From WLMZ01 sp037139095 (lineage in GTDB: Bacteria; Actinomycetota; Acidimicrobiia; Acidimicrobiales; Ilumatobacteraceae): a stretch of DNA of 64,000 bases. The notes beneath the pieces are model-generated. The model had not been told where the DNA came from. It made no database searches and worked only from the letters and a program-made list of their open reading frames with translations. The translations under genes were made by a program, and so were the position numbers. The stretch is taken from assembly GCA_037139095.1 (NCBI GenBank), contig JBAXHD010000009.1, positions 19,138 through 83,137 on the forward strand, given 5' to 3'. Positions 8,502 to 17,707 of this stretch are shown here, in pieces (positions within the stretch are counted from its first letter, which is position 1; the number at the start of each line of letters is the position of its first letter).

Positions 8502-9523
8502 GATGGCGACCCGCCCGCAGCGTTGTTGCCGTTGGCGCGCTCAGCGAACCATCGCGTGAAGTAGGTGAGGATCACGTCGGCTCCGGCGCGCTTGATAGCC
8601 GTGAGTTGCTCGAGCGCCACGGTGTCGTGGTCGATCCAACCGTTGGTTGCCGCTGCCTTGATCATCGCGTATTCGCCACTGACGTGATACGCCGCGACGG
8701 GCAAGTTGGTGATTGCCCGTACGGCAACGATGACATCGAGATACGACAGTGCCGGCTTGACCATCACCATGTCGGCGCCCTGTGCGATGTCGGCCTCAAC
8801 TTCGGTGAGCGCCTCACGCGCGTTGCGCCAATCTTGTTGGTAGCCCTTGCGGTCGCCGCCGCCTGCGATCTGCACATCGACTGCGTCGCGGAAGGGACCA
8901 TAGAGGCCGCTGGCATATTTGGCCGAGTAGGCCAAGATGGCTACGTCGGTGTGGCCGGCTGCATCGAGCGCGCTGCGAATAGCCCCCACTTGTCCGTCCA
9001 TCATGCCGCTGGGCGCAACCACGTGAGCGCCAGCGTTGGCTTGGGCGACGGCTGCTTTCGCGTAAATATCGAGCGTGAGATCGTTGTCGACATCGCCATG
9101 CGCGTCGAGCACTCCGCAGTGACCGTGATCGGTGTATTCGTCGACGCAGAGGTCGGCCATCAGCACAACGCGATCGGCAAATTCGTTGCGTAGTTGACGC
9201 AGCGCCACTTGCACGATGCCTTGCGGATCGAAGGCGCCTGACCCGATGGCATCTTTGTTGGCTGGAACGCCAAATAAAATGACGGCCTTGACGCCGAGAG
9301 CTACAAGCTCGCGAACCTCGGTACACAGGCTCTCGACCGTGTGCTGCATGACGCCAGGCAACGACACGATGGGCAGCGGCGCTGCGATGCCTTCGCGGAC
9401 GAAGAGCGGGGCGACAAGATCATTGACCGACAGACGGGTCTCTGCAACGAGTTCACGAAGCGCCGAAGTGCGACGGAGGCGGCGAGGCCGAGCGATGGGG
9501 AAGTGTGCAACCACGTGAGCCAT
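8498..9523 (-). CDS. hemB: Porphobilinogen synthase (5-aminolevulinate dehydratase)
   Basis: 341 residues. Condenses two 5-aminolevulinates to porphobilinogen. Both Schiff-base lysines are visible: K202 in SAKYASGLYGPFRDA and K256 in MVMVKPALSYLD. The active-site metal loop reads C126-V-D128-EYTDHGHC136, so it keeps the first and third cysteines of the zinc-type loop but has aspartate in place of the second. It is between the HAD gene (9-base gap) and hemL (ATGA overlap), so the three are very likely one transcript. Confidence 0.96.
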   Translation of the reverse strand: MAHVVAHFPIARPRRLRRTSALRELVAETRLSVNDLVAPLFVREGIAAPLPIVSLPGVMQHTVESLCTEVRELVALGVKAVILFGVPANKDAIGSGAFDPQGIVQVALRQLRNEFADRVVLMADLCVDEYTDHGHCGVLDAHGDVDNDLTLDIYAKAAVAQANAGAHVVAPSGMMDGQVGAIRSALDAAGHTDVAILAYSAKYASGLYGPFRDAVDVQIAGGGDRKGYQQDWRNAREALTEVEADIAQGADMVMVKPALSYLDVIVAVRAITNLPVAAYHVSGEYAMIKAAATNGWIDHDTVALEQLTAIKRAGADVILTYFTRWFAERANGNNAAGGSPS

Positions 9524-9532
9524 CGTAGGGCT

Positions 9533-10204
9533 TCAGGGTCGAACGGCACGTCCTAGATCGGTGAGGCTGAGTTCGATGTGTGAGTCGATGATGCGGTGTG
9601 CAGCCGACAGATCGTGCCCAGCGCTGAGCGCTACCGGACAGGCGATGGTAAAGAGGCCAGCGGCTCGGGCCGATGCGGTGCCGGTGGCGCTGTCTTCGAA
9701 TGCCACAGAGCGAGACGGCATCGCGTCGACTGCAGCGCACGCCTCGAGGTATGGATGCGGATGCGGCTTGGGATGCGAAGCGATGTCGATGGTGATGAGC
9801 GCACTGAAAAAGTCGCGCAACCCGAGGTCGCCTAAGCGAGCCTCGGCCCACGCCAGCGTGGAGTTTGAAGCAACGGCCAATGGCACTCCGGCGCCGGCCG
9901 CTTGCTTGATCAGTGTTTCGATACCTGGCCGTGGGCTCAGGGTGCTCAGCAGTTGAGCGCGTACTTGGCCGTAGTGCTCGCGGGCGATAGAGGCGTTCAC
10001 AGTGCGACCGGTGAGCGCTTCTAACTCGTACAGCCAGTTGGCGGCAGAGCTTGTGCCGATGACTTGTTCGAACCGGGTGATGGTGTAGTCGGCGCCATGG
10101 CCGGCCCATACCTGCCGAATCGATTCGTACTCGATGGACTCGGTGTCGACAATGGTGCCGTCAAGATCGAAAACCAGCGCATCGGGAAGATCGAAGGGAC
10201 CCAC
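9533..10204 (-). CDS. HAD-superfamily phosphatase
   Basis: 223 residues. HAD motif I is DLDGT at residues 13-17 with nucleophile D13; motif II is the ASNST stretch; motif III lysine is in SHPKPHPHPY; motif IV is FEDSATGTASA. The alpha-helical cap lies between motifs I and II (type C1), as in phosphoglycolate phosphatase and beta-phosphoglucomutase relatives. Substrate cannot be predicted. GTG start at 10204. First gene of the HAD-hemB-hemL string; a serB-like HAD protein also occurs near hemA-D in mycobacteria. Confidence 0.86.
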   Translation of the reverse strand: MGPFDLPDALVFDLDGTIVDTESIEYESIRQVWAGHGADYTITRFEQVIGTSSAANWLYELEALTGRTVNASIAREHYGQVRAQLLSTLSPRPGIETLIKQAAGAGVPLAVASNSTLAWAEARLGDLGLRDFFSALITIDIASHPKPHPHPYLEACAAVDAMPSRSVAFEDSATGTASARAAGLFTIACPVALSAGHDLSAAHRIIDSHIELSLTDLGRAVRP

Positions 10205-10238
10205 GGTGCACGACGATAGCGGCTAGCGTCGTCAAACA

Positions 10239-11459
10239 ATGGCAGCTCAAGCGCAGTTCTCAGTGTCTGATCTCGAGTTGCAACCCGGCGATACCGAGAC
10301 GTTGCAACTCACCGTTACTAATCTCGGTAATCGCACCGAGACGTTCACGCTCATTCCGGCCGGACTCGTGGCCGGGTGGGTTCGTTTGTCGCCCCCGGTT
10401 GTCACATTGTTTGGCGGCTCTTCTGAGATTGTTACGGTCACGCTGCGCCCACCGCGGCTGCCTACTACCGCTGCTGGGCCAACGCCGCTCACCGTGCGCA
10501 TCATCCCCCAGACCGAACCCGATGAGGTCACCGTTGTCGAGAGCACCCTGCAGATTGGCGCCTTTCACGATCGTCGAGTGTTGGCGCTACAGCCAGTGCT
10601 GCGCGGTCACCGTCGGGCCACCTTCGATTTCTTGGTCGAGAACCACGGCAATGTGCAGGCCAGCTGTCGGCTGCATCTCATCGATACATCGCAACGACTC
10701 GACGGCGATTTCGACCCACCGGCAGTGGGCGTTGAGCCTGGCGCGAAGAGTGTTGCCCGGCTGCGGCTCAAGGCAGTTCATCGCCATTGGCGGTCGCAGG
10801 CGCGTGCACTTCCCTTTTCAGTCGAGGCCGACCAGCGGGGTTTCGAGACAGCGGTAGCAGAGGCCACCTTTGTGCAGACCGCTGTTGTGCCCGAGACCAT
10901 CGAACGAAATCTTGCAGGCATCGGTGCTGTGCTGGCACTCGCGGCGTTGGCCTGGTTTGTGCTCGCCAAGCCGGCCATCGAGAACGTTGCCAAGGATGCA
11001 GTTCGTTTGGGCGGCTCTTCGGCGGCAGTCACAACAAATCCGGCTGATGCATCTGGTTCGTCGTTGCCTACCGATGGCTCTGTGCCGATCAACGACAATT
11101 CTGCAGCGGTGAACGGCGAAGCGTTCAGCCAACGGTTGGTCCTCAGGGTTGCCCCGAGCGCGTCAGAGTCGGACCAGTACGTAGTGCCCAGCGGCAAACT
11201 GCTGCGCATTACCGACGTGATGTTGCAGAACCCCAACCTCGATTCGGGCGCCGCCACGTTGTCGCGAAACGACGTGGTGCTCATCCCGTGGCGCCTCGAG
11301 AACTCCACCGGCAACGAGAGCGTTGCGTTGGTGAGTCCGCTGGTCTTTCAAGCGGGCGAGAAGGTGGTCTTCACCTTTGCCTGCAGCGGTGTTGGCGACC
11401 CTACGGTTGGGGCGTGCGTGCCGGCGGTATTGCTGAGCGGCACCTTGGTGAACAACTGA
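10239..11459 (+). CDS. Membrane-anchored Ig-like domain protein
   Basis: 406 residues. Two N-terminal beta-sandwich domains (about 5-108 and 112-215) resemble the NEW3/COG1470-type Ig-like fold, with signatures ELQPGDTETLQLTVTNLGN and FLVENHGNVQASCRL. A single transmembrane segment spans about 225-243, followed by a linker and a distinct C-terminal beta-rich domain (about 295-406). There is no N-terminal signal peptide, so the Ig-like part may be cytoplasmic with the C-terminal domain outside; topology is inference. Similar actinobacterial proteins are annotated only as hydrolytic or hypothetical. Divergent from the HAD gene. Confidence 0.65.
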   Translation: MAAQAQFSVSDLELQPGDTETLQLTVTNLGNRTETFTLIPAGLVAGWVRLSPPVVTLFGGSSEIVTVTLRPPRLPTTAAGPTPLTVRIIPQTEPDEVTVVESTLQIGAFHDRRVLALQPVLRGHRRATFDFLVENHGNVQASCRLHLIDTSQRLDGDFDPPAVGVEPGAKSVARLRLKAVHRHWRSQARALPFSVEADQRGFETAVAEATFVQTAVVPETIERNLAGIGAVLALAALAWFVLAKPAIENVAKDAVRLGGSSAAVTTNPADASGSSLPTDGSVPINDNSAAVNGEAFSQRLVLRVAPSASESDQYVVPSGKLLRITDVMLQNPNLDSGAATLSRNDVVLIPWRLENSTGNESVALVSPLVFQAGEKVVFTFACSGVGDPTVGACVPAVLLSGTLVNN

Positions 11460-11474
11460 CCTAGAGCGCTCGGG

Positions 11475-14000
11475 CTAGGGCCGCGGCCAAGCTGCTGAGC
11501 CCGGTGTCAACGTGACGGGTTGGTCAATCGTGACGGTTGTGGTGGCAAGCGGGCCGTCTAAGACTTGGGCAACCAACGTACGCGGGCCAGGATGTTCGTT
11601 CTTCAGTACGAGCATGTTGGCCACGAATGATCCGGTGATGTCGGTGATTGCTAACGCGGGCCGGCCGCTGCCATCGCTCCAACCAATGAGTACTCCCGAG
11701 TTTGCTGGGAAGCCGTGGCCATCGATGCCGAGCTTGCGCCCCGGCGCAATACGAGTTGCGGTGGTGATGACCGATGGGGTGTAGATCCCTTCGCCACTGA
11801 GGAAGATGCTGGTGTATTGGCCCGGTGCGATGCCCACGTTGAGGGTGGCGGTGCGCCGCCCGCCTGCTGTTGGGTTGAACGAGACCTCGATGGGACAGCC
11901 CGTTGGCCCAATGACCTGTGTGTTGCAGCCGTTGACGCCGATGGTGAAATCGTCGGGGTTCTGCCCAGTGATCTTGATCAGTCGCACTGCTGCTGGAGCG
12001 ATGAAGACGCTGCTGATATTCGTAGACGACGCAGCGGTGTATTGGCCCACCACCGTTGGGGCAAAATCGAGGCCTGCTGGGGTGGCTTCGAGTGCCGGCT
12101 CGCCGCCAGCGCCGGTGAGCGGCGTTGAAATCGACAGTGCGCCAAAGCCGGCCTCAGCAACCGTCAGCGTGCCCGCACGCAGCCCGATGGCCGAGGGGGT
12201 GAGCATCACGTTGACCGAGCAACTCTTGCCCGCTGGGACTGCAGACCGATCGAGACACGATCCACCCGAGATCGTGAAATCGGTGTTATCGCTTGTGACG
12301 GCATTGGGCACGAATGCGCCAGGGCCATCATTGACCACGTTCACATACCACTCGGGGCCGGGCACACCCACGGTGACGGTGCCGAGATCGGCGTTTGCCA
12401 TCGACAAGGTAGGTGTGAATGACACAGCGACAACGTGCCTGCCGACGATGGATGGGTTAGCGAGCAGTTGGTTGGCCACGATGGTGTCGGCCACCAGCAC
12501 GCGACCGTTGGCCGACAGGCGTGCGTTGGCGTGAGCGCCGGCCGCCGGTGAAGGGCCATCGAATGCGCGGTGCAAATTGGATGTTCCCAAGTCGGCCACG
12601 ATGAGGTCGCCGTCGTTGACATCTCCGCCGCCAGGTGTGCGAATAGCGAGCAGGTTTGTTGCTTGCGTCGAGAAGGCAATCGTGTTTCCATCGCCAGACA
12701 TCGTGGGCCAGTTCGACTCGCCGTCGGCCGCGATGATTGGTTGTCCTTGCGCCGCTGGAACGCGACTGACGAGTGTGATCGAGGTGCCGGCTGTTGTCGC
12801 AGTGGAGCTGGGCGCGGTTGGTGTGGCCGGGGTGATGACCGTGGAGTCGGTTTCATCAAATACAAAGTTGTTGTTGGCGTCGCGGTCTACCGCATAAATC
12901 TGCGACGGGCAGAACCTGCCACAGGCATCGAGGCTTGGCGCGCTCACAAGGTTGGTGGCCTTTGAGGCGAACGACACCAACCGTCCGTCGGCCGATACGG
13001 CTGGATTGATGGCGCTTGCGTTTGCAGGCCCGGTGGGGCCTCGAGAGATGAGCGCAACAGCGGTAAAGGGGTCAGGGTTCGTGCGGTCCCACGCATAAAT
13101 TTGGCTCACGGCCGAGGTGGAGCCGATCGCAGGATTGACCCACTCGGGTACGGCCTCGTTCGATGTTGCGTCAGAACTGAAGACCACGAATCGGCCGTCG
13201 CCCGAGAGCGCAGGGTTGCGTTGGCCAAGATAGATGGCGCTGTTGCCCGCAGTCTCGGCTGGCAAGCCCGATGCTTGAACAGAGTGCCCAGCCTGCTCGG
13301 CCAGAGTGGAGAGATCGACAACCTCGACAGCCGAGGGGCGATGCAACGGATCGTCGTGACCCGACAGCGACTTGAACGGGCGTGCGTAGGCAACGACCGA
13401 GCCGCTGCTTGAGACTGCTGCTGGCTGGGTGGGGTCAACGTCGCCACGAGCCTGGCCTTGACCATCGCTGAACGACGCCGACGACACCAGCTGCCAGTCG
13501 TTTGGTTTGCCGCCGCACTGAGCGAGCGTTGAGCGATAGACATCCCAGCGTTTGCCGGTGTCATCATCACGGAAGAGATCGAATGCCATCTCGGTGGTGA
13601 TCACCACCACACAACCGTCGGCGCTTATCACTGGATCGATGCTGTTACCGATGCGGACGCCGTTCTTCAGATTGGTGAGTTGGGTCAACGCACCGGTGGT
13701 GCGGTCGTTAAGCCACACGCTGCTGGTTCGGCCATCGGCAATTGGTGGGGCGGAGGCGAACACAACGTAACGACCATCGGCCGACACAGAAGGGTTCGTG
13801 GCAGCTGCGGGCGACATCAGAGACACCGGCGCAGTGGTGAGTACGACTCGTGCTGAAGCGGTCTCGGGCATGACAAAGGCAGCGACGGTCGCAACTGCAA
13901 GCGCCGCCACTGCTCCACCGAGGCCCAAGGCCCGTGCCGATTGCCGAACTGTCTTCAAGTATCTGTGCGCCTTGTCGTGATTGTTGTCGGCGGGATTCAC
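11475..14000 (-). CDS. Secreted beta-propeller (PD40) protein with choice-of-anchor-D domains
   Basis: 841 residues. A long signal peptide ends near residue 50 (PETASA). Residues 60-520 contain repeated PD40/TolB-like blades with the recurring signature (V/A)SADGR(Y/F)VVF(A/S)S. Residues 530-740 hold two ASH/choice-of-anchor-D units (DFTISGGSC, LTPSAIGLRAGTL, FNPTAGGRRTATLNV). The last ~100 residues form an Ig/IPT-like unit (GHGFPANSGVLIGWSDG). It should be a cell-surface or secreted binding protein; ligand unknown. Transcribed toward the convergent Ig-like gene. Starts just upstream of the hemD 3' end, so read-through from hemD is possible. Confidence 0.82.
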   Translation of the reverse strand: MNPADNNHDKAHRYLKTVRQSARALGLGGAVAALAVATVAAFVMPETASARVVLTTAPVSLMSPAAATNPSVSADGRYVVFASAPPIADGRTSSVWLNDRTTGALTQLTNLKNGVRIGNSIDPVISADGCVVVITTEMAFDLFRDDDTGKRWDVYRSTLAQCGGKPNDWQLVSSASFSDGQGQARGDVDPTQPAAVSSSGSVVAYARPFKSLSGHDDPLHRPSAVEVVDLSTLAEQAGHSVQASGLPAETAGNSAIYLGQRNPALSGDGRFVVFSSDATSNEAVPEWVNPAIGSTSAVSQIYAWDRTNPDPFTAVALISRGPTGPANASAINPAVSADGRLVSFASKATNLVSAPSLDACGRFCPSQIYAVDRDANNNFVFDETDSTVITPATPTAPSSTATTAGTSITLVSRVPAAQGQPIIAADGESNWPTMSGDGNTIAFSTQATNLLAIRTPGGGDVNDGDLIVADLGTSNLHRAFDGPSPAAGAHANARLSANGRVLVADTIVANQLLANPSIVGRHVVAVSFTPTLSMANADLGTVTVGVPGPEWYVNVVNDGPGAFVPNAVTSDNTDFTISGGSCLDRSAVPAGKSCSVNVMLTPSAIGLRAGTLTVAEAGFGALSISTPLTGAGGEPALEATPAGLDFAPTVVGQYTAASSTNISSVFIAPAAVRLIKITGQNPDDFTIGVNGCNTQVIGPTGCPIEVSFNPTAGGRRTATLNVGIAPGQYTSIFLSGEGIYTPSVITTATRIAPGRKLGIDGHGFPANSGVLIGWSDGSGRPALAITDITGSFVANMLVLKNEHPGPRTLVAQVLDGPLATTTVTIDQPVTLTPGSAAWPRP

Positions 14001-14021
14001 CCGTTGGACATCGGTGGAAGG

Positions 14022-14753
14022 CTAACTGAGTCCGAGAAAATAGACCCTCAGGCAATCGACCAATCCGTTCAGAGAATGATCGGCTGCAACAGCGGTTACC
14101 TTGAGGCCAAATTGGTGCGCTACCTGCGCTGTTGCTGGTCCGATGGCGAACAGCGGAGGCGAGATTTCGGTGCCGAAGACATCGACCCACGCGCTGACGG
14201 CGGAGCCACTGGCAAACAACACTGCGTCGGCTCCGAGCGCTGCCGATTGCTCATCGGGCGTGGGGACGCGCGGCTGAGTGCGATATGCGGAGACGACCGT
14301 GAGGTCCCAGCCCTTTGCGGCCAAGCCACGAGCCAAAGCCGGACGCGCTTGCTCGGCTTGAGCGAGGAGCACTGTTCCGTTGCCATCGGGGAACTCGGCG
14401 AGGAGTCCCTCGGCGATCTGACGCCGCGGTACCAGGTCGGCGGGCACCGAAAGCTGGGCTGCTGTGGCAGTTCCGACAGCGGCAACGAGAGGCCGATGTT
14501 CGCCCAGTTGCTGTAGTGCCTCGGCGACGCGAACAGCTCCGTTTGGCGAGCTGAGTACCAGCCAGTTGAATGCGCCTAGATCTTTGAGAGCCGCTCGCAA
14601 GGCAGAGCCTCCGTCGGATGGCTCGGTGATGTCGATGAGCGACAACGCGATTGGTTCGGCGCCGAGGGCACGCAGCCGTTGCGCCAATGGCTCGATTTGA
14701 TCGACCGCCCGAGTGATGACCACTCGACGATGAGCCAACGGCAGCTCGGTCAA
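14022..14753 (-). CDS. hemD: Uroporphyrinogen-III synthase
   Basis: 243 residues when started at the TTG at 14753, which overlaps the hemC stop (TTGA). The protein then opens with LAHRRVVITRAVDQ, the normal HemD N-terminus. Two Rossmann-like lobes are evident, with family landmarks RLRALGAEPIALSLIDI, FNWLVLSSPNGAVRVAEAL and FASGSAVSAW. It closes hydroxymethylbilane to uroporphyrinogen III. HemD is always weakly conserved, and operon position after hemC is the strongest support. Confidence 0.9.
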   Translation of the reverse strand: MTELPLAHRRVVITRAVDQIEPLAQRLRALGAEPIALSLIDITEPSDGGSALRAALKDLGAFNWLVLSSPNGAVRVAEALQQLGEHRPLVAAVGTATAAQLSVPADLVPRRQIAEGLLAEFPDGNGTVLLAQAEQARPALARGLAAKGWDLTVVSAYRTQPRVPTPDEQSAALGADAVLFASGSAVSAWVDVFGTEISPPLFAIGPATAQVAHQFGLKVTAVAADHSLNGLVDCLRVYFLGLS

Positions 14754-15634
14754 CGCTGGATCTCTGCGTGCATTGATCGAGCGGTTTCGATGGCCGTAGC
14801 CGACCAGTCGTGACCGAGCCGAACGGTTGATTGCAACGAACGGCGATTGTCGTTGGCCAAAAACGCTGTGAGGTGGCCATCGCGAACATGTGCCCCAATG
14901 GGTAATGAACAACCCGACCCCAGTTCGGCGAGAAAGGCACGCTCGGTGCTCACGGCTCGCCGGCTGGGCGCGTGGTCGATGGTCGCCAAAGCGGCGATTG
15001 CGCCTGCATCGTCGGACCTGCACTCAACGGCGACACAACCTTGGCCCACGGCGGGCACCATCGTGTCGGCGTCCATGATCTGGGCGATTCGGTCGGTGAG
15101 ACCAAGGATCTCGAGTGCCGCGACAGCCATCACGATGGCGCCGTCGTCGGGAACCTTCGACAAGCGGGTGCTGATGTTGCCGCGCAGTTCAACAAAGTGA
15201 AGATCGGGGCGGATCGCGTAGAGCTGCGCTCGGCGGCGCACAGAGCCGGTTGCCACGGTGGCCCCGAGTCGCAAACCATCGATTGTGCTACCCACCAACG
15301 CGTCGCGAGCATCGCGTCGTTCGGTGAACGCGCCGATGATGAGCGTGGCCCCGGTTTCAGACACAGCAGGCTGCGAGGGAAGATCTTTGGCGCTGTGCAC
15401 AGCGATGTCTGCGTGGCCATCGAACACGGCCCGCTGAACTTCTTTGACGAATACGCCCTGGCCGCCAATGGTGTGCAACGGCACGTCTTGGCGTTGATCG
15501 CCGAGCGTGTCGATGAACACCAACTCGGTGTGGCAGCCGGGGTTTGCGGCCTCAAGCGCTGCGGCAATGACCTCGGCTTGAGTGCGCGCCTGCGCGCTCG
15601 ATCGTGTTGCAATGCGCAGGGCGAAGTGGGACAT
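14750..15634 (-). CDS. hemC: Hydroxymethylbilane synthase (porphobilinogen deaminase)
   Basis: 294 residues. Polymerises four porphobilinogens into hydroxymethylbilane. The start MSHFALRIATRSS, the catalytic D84 in HSAKDLPS, the VRRRAQL arginines and the dipyrromethane-binding C242 (LGSGCSLPIGAH) are all present. It follows hemA by nine bases and overlaps hemD by four, so hemA-hemC-hemD are translationally linked. Confidence 0.96.
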   Translation of the reverse strand: MSHFALRIATRSSAQARTQAEVIAAALEAANPGCHTELVFIDTLGDQRQDVPLHTIGGQGVFVKEVQRAVFDGHADIAVHSAKDLPSQPAVSETGATLIIGAFTERRDARDALVGSTIDGLRLGATVATGSVRRRAQLYAIRPDLHFVELRGNISTRLSKVPDDGAIVMAVAALEILGLTDRIAQIMDADTMVPAVGQGCVAVECRSDDAGAIAALATIDHAPSRRAVSTERAFLAELGSGCSLPIGAHVRDGHLTAFLANDNRRSLQSTVRLGHDWSATAIETARSMHAEIQR

Positions 15635-15643
15635 GGCCCGAGC

Positions 15644-16903
15644 TCAGCTCAGGTCGAACAGGTCGCGTACCGCGGCGGCGTTGCGCTCGCCGCTGGGTGT
15701 GCCCACGTCTTCTTTGAGACGAACGCTCGGGGCGTGCAACAACTTGGCAATGATGCCCTTGGTGACGGCCTCGACGGCGGCGCGCTGTGCAGGTTCGAGG
15801 GCCGCCAAGCGCGATGCGTAACGATCGAGTTCGGCGAGTCGGATGTACTCGGCGTGTTCGTGCAGCTGAGCCACGAGCGGTGCGGCCTGACGAGCAGTGA
15901 CATCGATAGTGAAGCGTTCCACTTCTTCGCTCACGATGACGCGCACCGAGTCGGCTTCGACAGCACGCTTCTCGATGCCTTTTGCAGCCCAGTCGCGCAG
16001 GTTGTCGAGGTCGAGCAGCGTGACGCCATCGATTGAGGCGGTAGCGCTGTCGACGTCTCGCGGCACTGCAATGTCGACGATGAGCAATTCGGAGTTGGCG
16101 CCAAGACGTGCGTTGCGCACGGTGTCGCTATCGATGATGACCGACCCGGCGCCGGTGCAGGTGAGCAGAACATCGACCTGAGCAATCACCTGAGTGAGAT
16201 CATGGAAGGGAACGACTCGCCCGTTGACGCGAGCAGCAAGTTGCTCGGCGCGTGCCTCGGTGCGGTTGGTGACTGTGATGTCGCTGGCGCCTGCGGAGAC
16301 AAGCGCGGCCGCAATGCCTTCGCCCATTTCGCCCGCACCGACCACGAGCACGCGGCGACCCTGCAGGGTGCCCAATCGTTCGGTGGCCATCTCGACAGCA
16401 GCGTGGCTCACACTGGTGGTAGAGCGGCTGATGCCGGTGTCAGTGCGTGCTCGTTTGCCCGTTTCGAGGGCGTGGCGGAAAAGCAAGTTGAGGGTGGCCT
16501 TTGCGCCGCCTTCGGCCTGGGCGAGCTCCCAAGCGTGGCGCACTTGGCCGAGGATTTCTGTCTCGCCAAGCACTGCAGAATCGAGACCGCTGGCCACTTC
16601 GAAGAGGTGCGAGACTGCAGCCTCGTCGTGTTGGCTGTAGAGGTGCGGGTGTAGTTCATCGGGCGACAAGCCGCCGAGTTCGCACAAGAAATCGCGGATG
16701 TCTGAGTACGCGCCGTGGAAGCGTTCGGCAACGGCGTAGACCTCGGTGCGGTTGCACGTGCTGAGCACCACAGCCTCGCGAATGTTGACTCGACTGGTGA
16801 GGCCGGCGATGGCTTTGGGGAGCGATTCGACGGTAACGGAAACGCGCTCAAGCAGGGCCAGTGGCCCCGTACGGTGATTCACGCCAATAACCACGATGGA
16901 CAC
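15644..16903 (-). CDS. hemA: Glutamyl-tRNA reductase
   Basis: 419 residues from the GTG at 16903, chosen because it gives the usual HemA N-terminus (IVVIGVNHRTGPLALLERV) and has an AGGAAAGG Shine-Dalgarno about 11 bases upstream. It reduces glutamyl-tRNA to glutamate-1-semialdehyde with NADPH, the committed step of C5 haem synthesis. Catalytic C50 sits in VLSTCNRTEVYA; the NADPH Rossmann motif is VLVVGAGEMGEG; the C-terminal dimerisation helices follow. It lies 34 bases after rex. Confidence 0.95.
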   Translation of the reverse strand: MSIVVIGVNHRTGPLALLERVSVTVESLPKAIAGLTSRVNIREAVVLSTCNRTEVYAVAERFHGAYSDIRDFLCELGGLSPDELHPHLYSQHDEAAVSHLFEVASGLDSAVLGETEILGQVRHAWELAQAEGGAKATLNLLFRHALETGKRARTDTGISRSTTSVSHAAVEMATERLGTLQGRRVLVVGAGEMGEGIAAALVSAGASDITVTNRTEARAEQLAARVNGRVVPFHDLTQVIAQVDVLLTCTGAGSVIIDSDTVRNARLGANSELLIVDIAVPRDVDSATASIDGVTLLDLDNLRDWAAKGIEKRAVEADSVRVIVSEEVERFTIDVTARQAAPLVAQLHEHAEYIRLAELDRYASRLAALEPAQRAAVEAVTKGIIAKLLHAPSVRLKEDVGTPSGERNAAAVRDLFDLS

Positions 16904-16937
16904 GTGTTCGGCAACCTTTCCTGCTTGTGGTGAAACC

Positions 16938-17633
16938 TTACGCGCTCGCTCCGCGGCCAGAGTCACTCGACCCAATGGCTTGCAGACCAACGCCGATTCG
17001 GCGCTGCTCGTAATAACTCAAAATCTGTAATTCGACCGCTAGATCAACCTTGCGCACGCTAATGCCATTGGGCACGGCAAGCACAACAGGGGCGAAGTTC
17101 AAGATGCTTGTGACACCTGCCCGGGTGAGTCGCTCGGCCGCATCTTGGGCTGCTGATGGTGGTGTTGCGACCACGCCGATATGTACGTGGCGCGTCTGGA
17201 CGATCTGATCGAGGTCGTCGATGTGGCGCACGCGGACTCCGGCGATGATGCTGCCAACCTTCGAGGGATCGATGTCGACAACACCGGCCACGGGGAAGCC
17301 GCGCTGGCCAAAGCCGCCGTATCCGGCAAGCGCCTGACCGAGGTTGCCTGCACCAACGATGACCACTGGCCAATCGTGGGTGAGGCCGAGTTCGCGGCGA
17401 ATTTGGTAGACCAAGAAGGCGACTTCGTAGCCAACGCCGCGGGTGCCATAGCTGCCGAGATACGAGAGGTCCTTGCGAACCTTGGCTGCGTTCACACCGG
17501 CGAGTTCGGCGAGGCCGTCGCTGCTGATGTTCGTGATTTCTTCGTCGGCCTGTTCGATCAAGATGCGTAGATACACCGGCAACCGGGCAACAGTGGCCTC
17601 GGGGATACGGCGGCGAGGGCGTTCTACTGGCAT
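16938..17633 (-). CDS. rex: Redox-sensing transcriptional repressor Rex
   Basis: 231 residues. The N-terminal winged helix (about 1-80, with LPVYLRIL and SDGLAELAGVNAAKVRKDLSYLGSYGTRG) binds operator DNA; the C-terminal Rossmann domain (VVIVGAGNLGQALAGY) senses the NADH/NAD+ ratio. Rex represses respiratory and haem genes until NADH rises. It is the first gene of rex-hemA-hemC-hemD, the arrangement known in Streptomyces, and a good Rex operator lies just upstream (17654-17671), implying autoregulation. Confidence 0.96.
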   Translation of the reverse strand: MPVERPRRRIPEATVARLPVYLRILIEQADEEITNISSDGLAELAGVNAAKVRKDLSYLGSYGTRGVGYEVAFLVYQIRRELGLTHDWPVVIVGAGNLGQALAGYGGFGQRGFPVAGVVDIDPSKVGSIIAGVRVRHIDDLDQIVQTRHVHIGVVATPPSAAQDAAERLTRAGVTSILNFAPVVLAVPNGISVRKVDLAVELQILSYYEQRRIGVGLQAIGSSDSGRGASA

Positions 17634-17653
17634 GCGTTCTACACGCTAGGCAT

Positions 17654-17671
17654 TCGTGCACGCGTTCACAA
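17654..17671 (-). promoter_or_regulatory. Predicted Rex operator (ROP)
   Basis: On the minus strand the site reads TTGTGAA-CGCG-TGCACGA. Compared with the known ROP consensus TTGTGAA-N4-TTCACAA, the left half-site matches 7/7 and the right 5/7. Its near edge is about 20 bases upstream of the rex ATG at 17633, where a repressor site for rex-hemACD is expected, and it also lies in the region shared with the divergent membrane-protein gene. Confidence 0.7.
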
Positions 17672-17707
17672 AGTCCGCCACGGGTGCCGACCTACTATCG
17701 TGTCGCC

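Noticed and set aside
11460..11479. Terminator between the convergent Ig-like and PD40 genes
   Set aside because: Only a 5-bp stem (CCTAG/CTAGG) with no U-tract.
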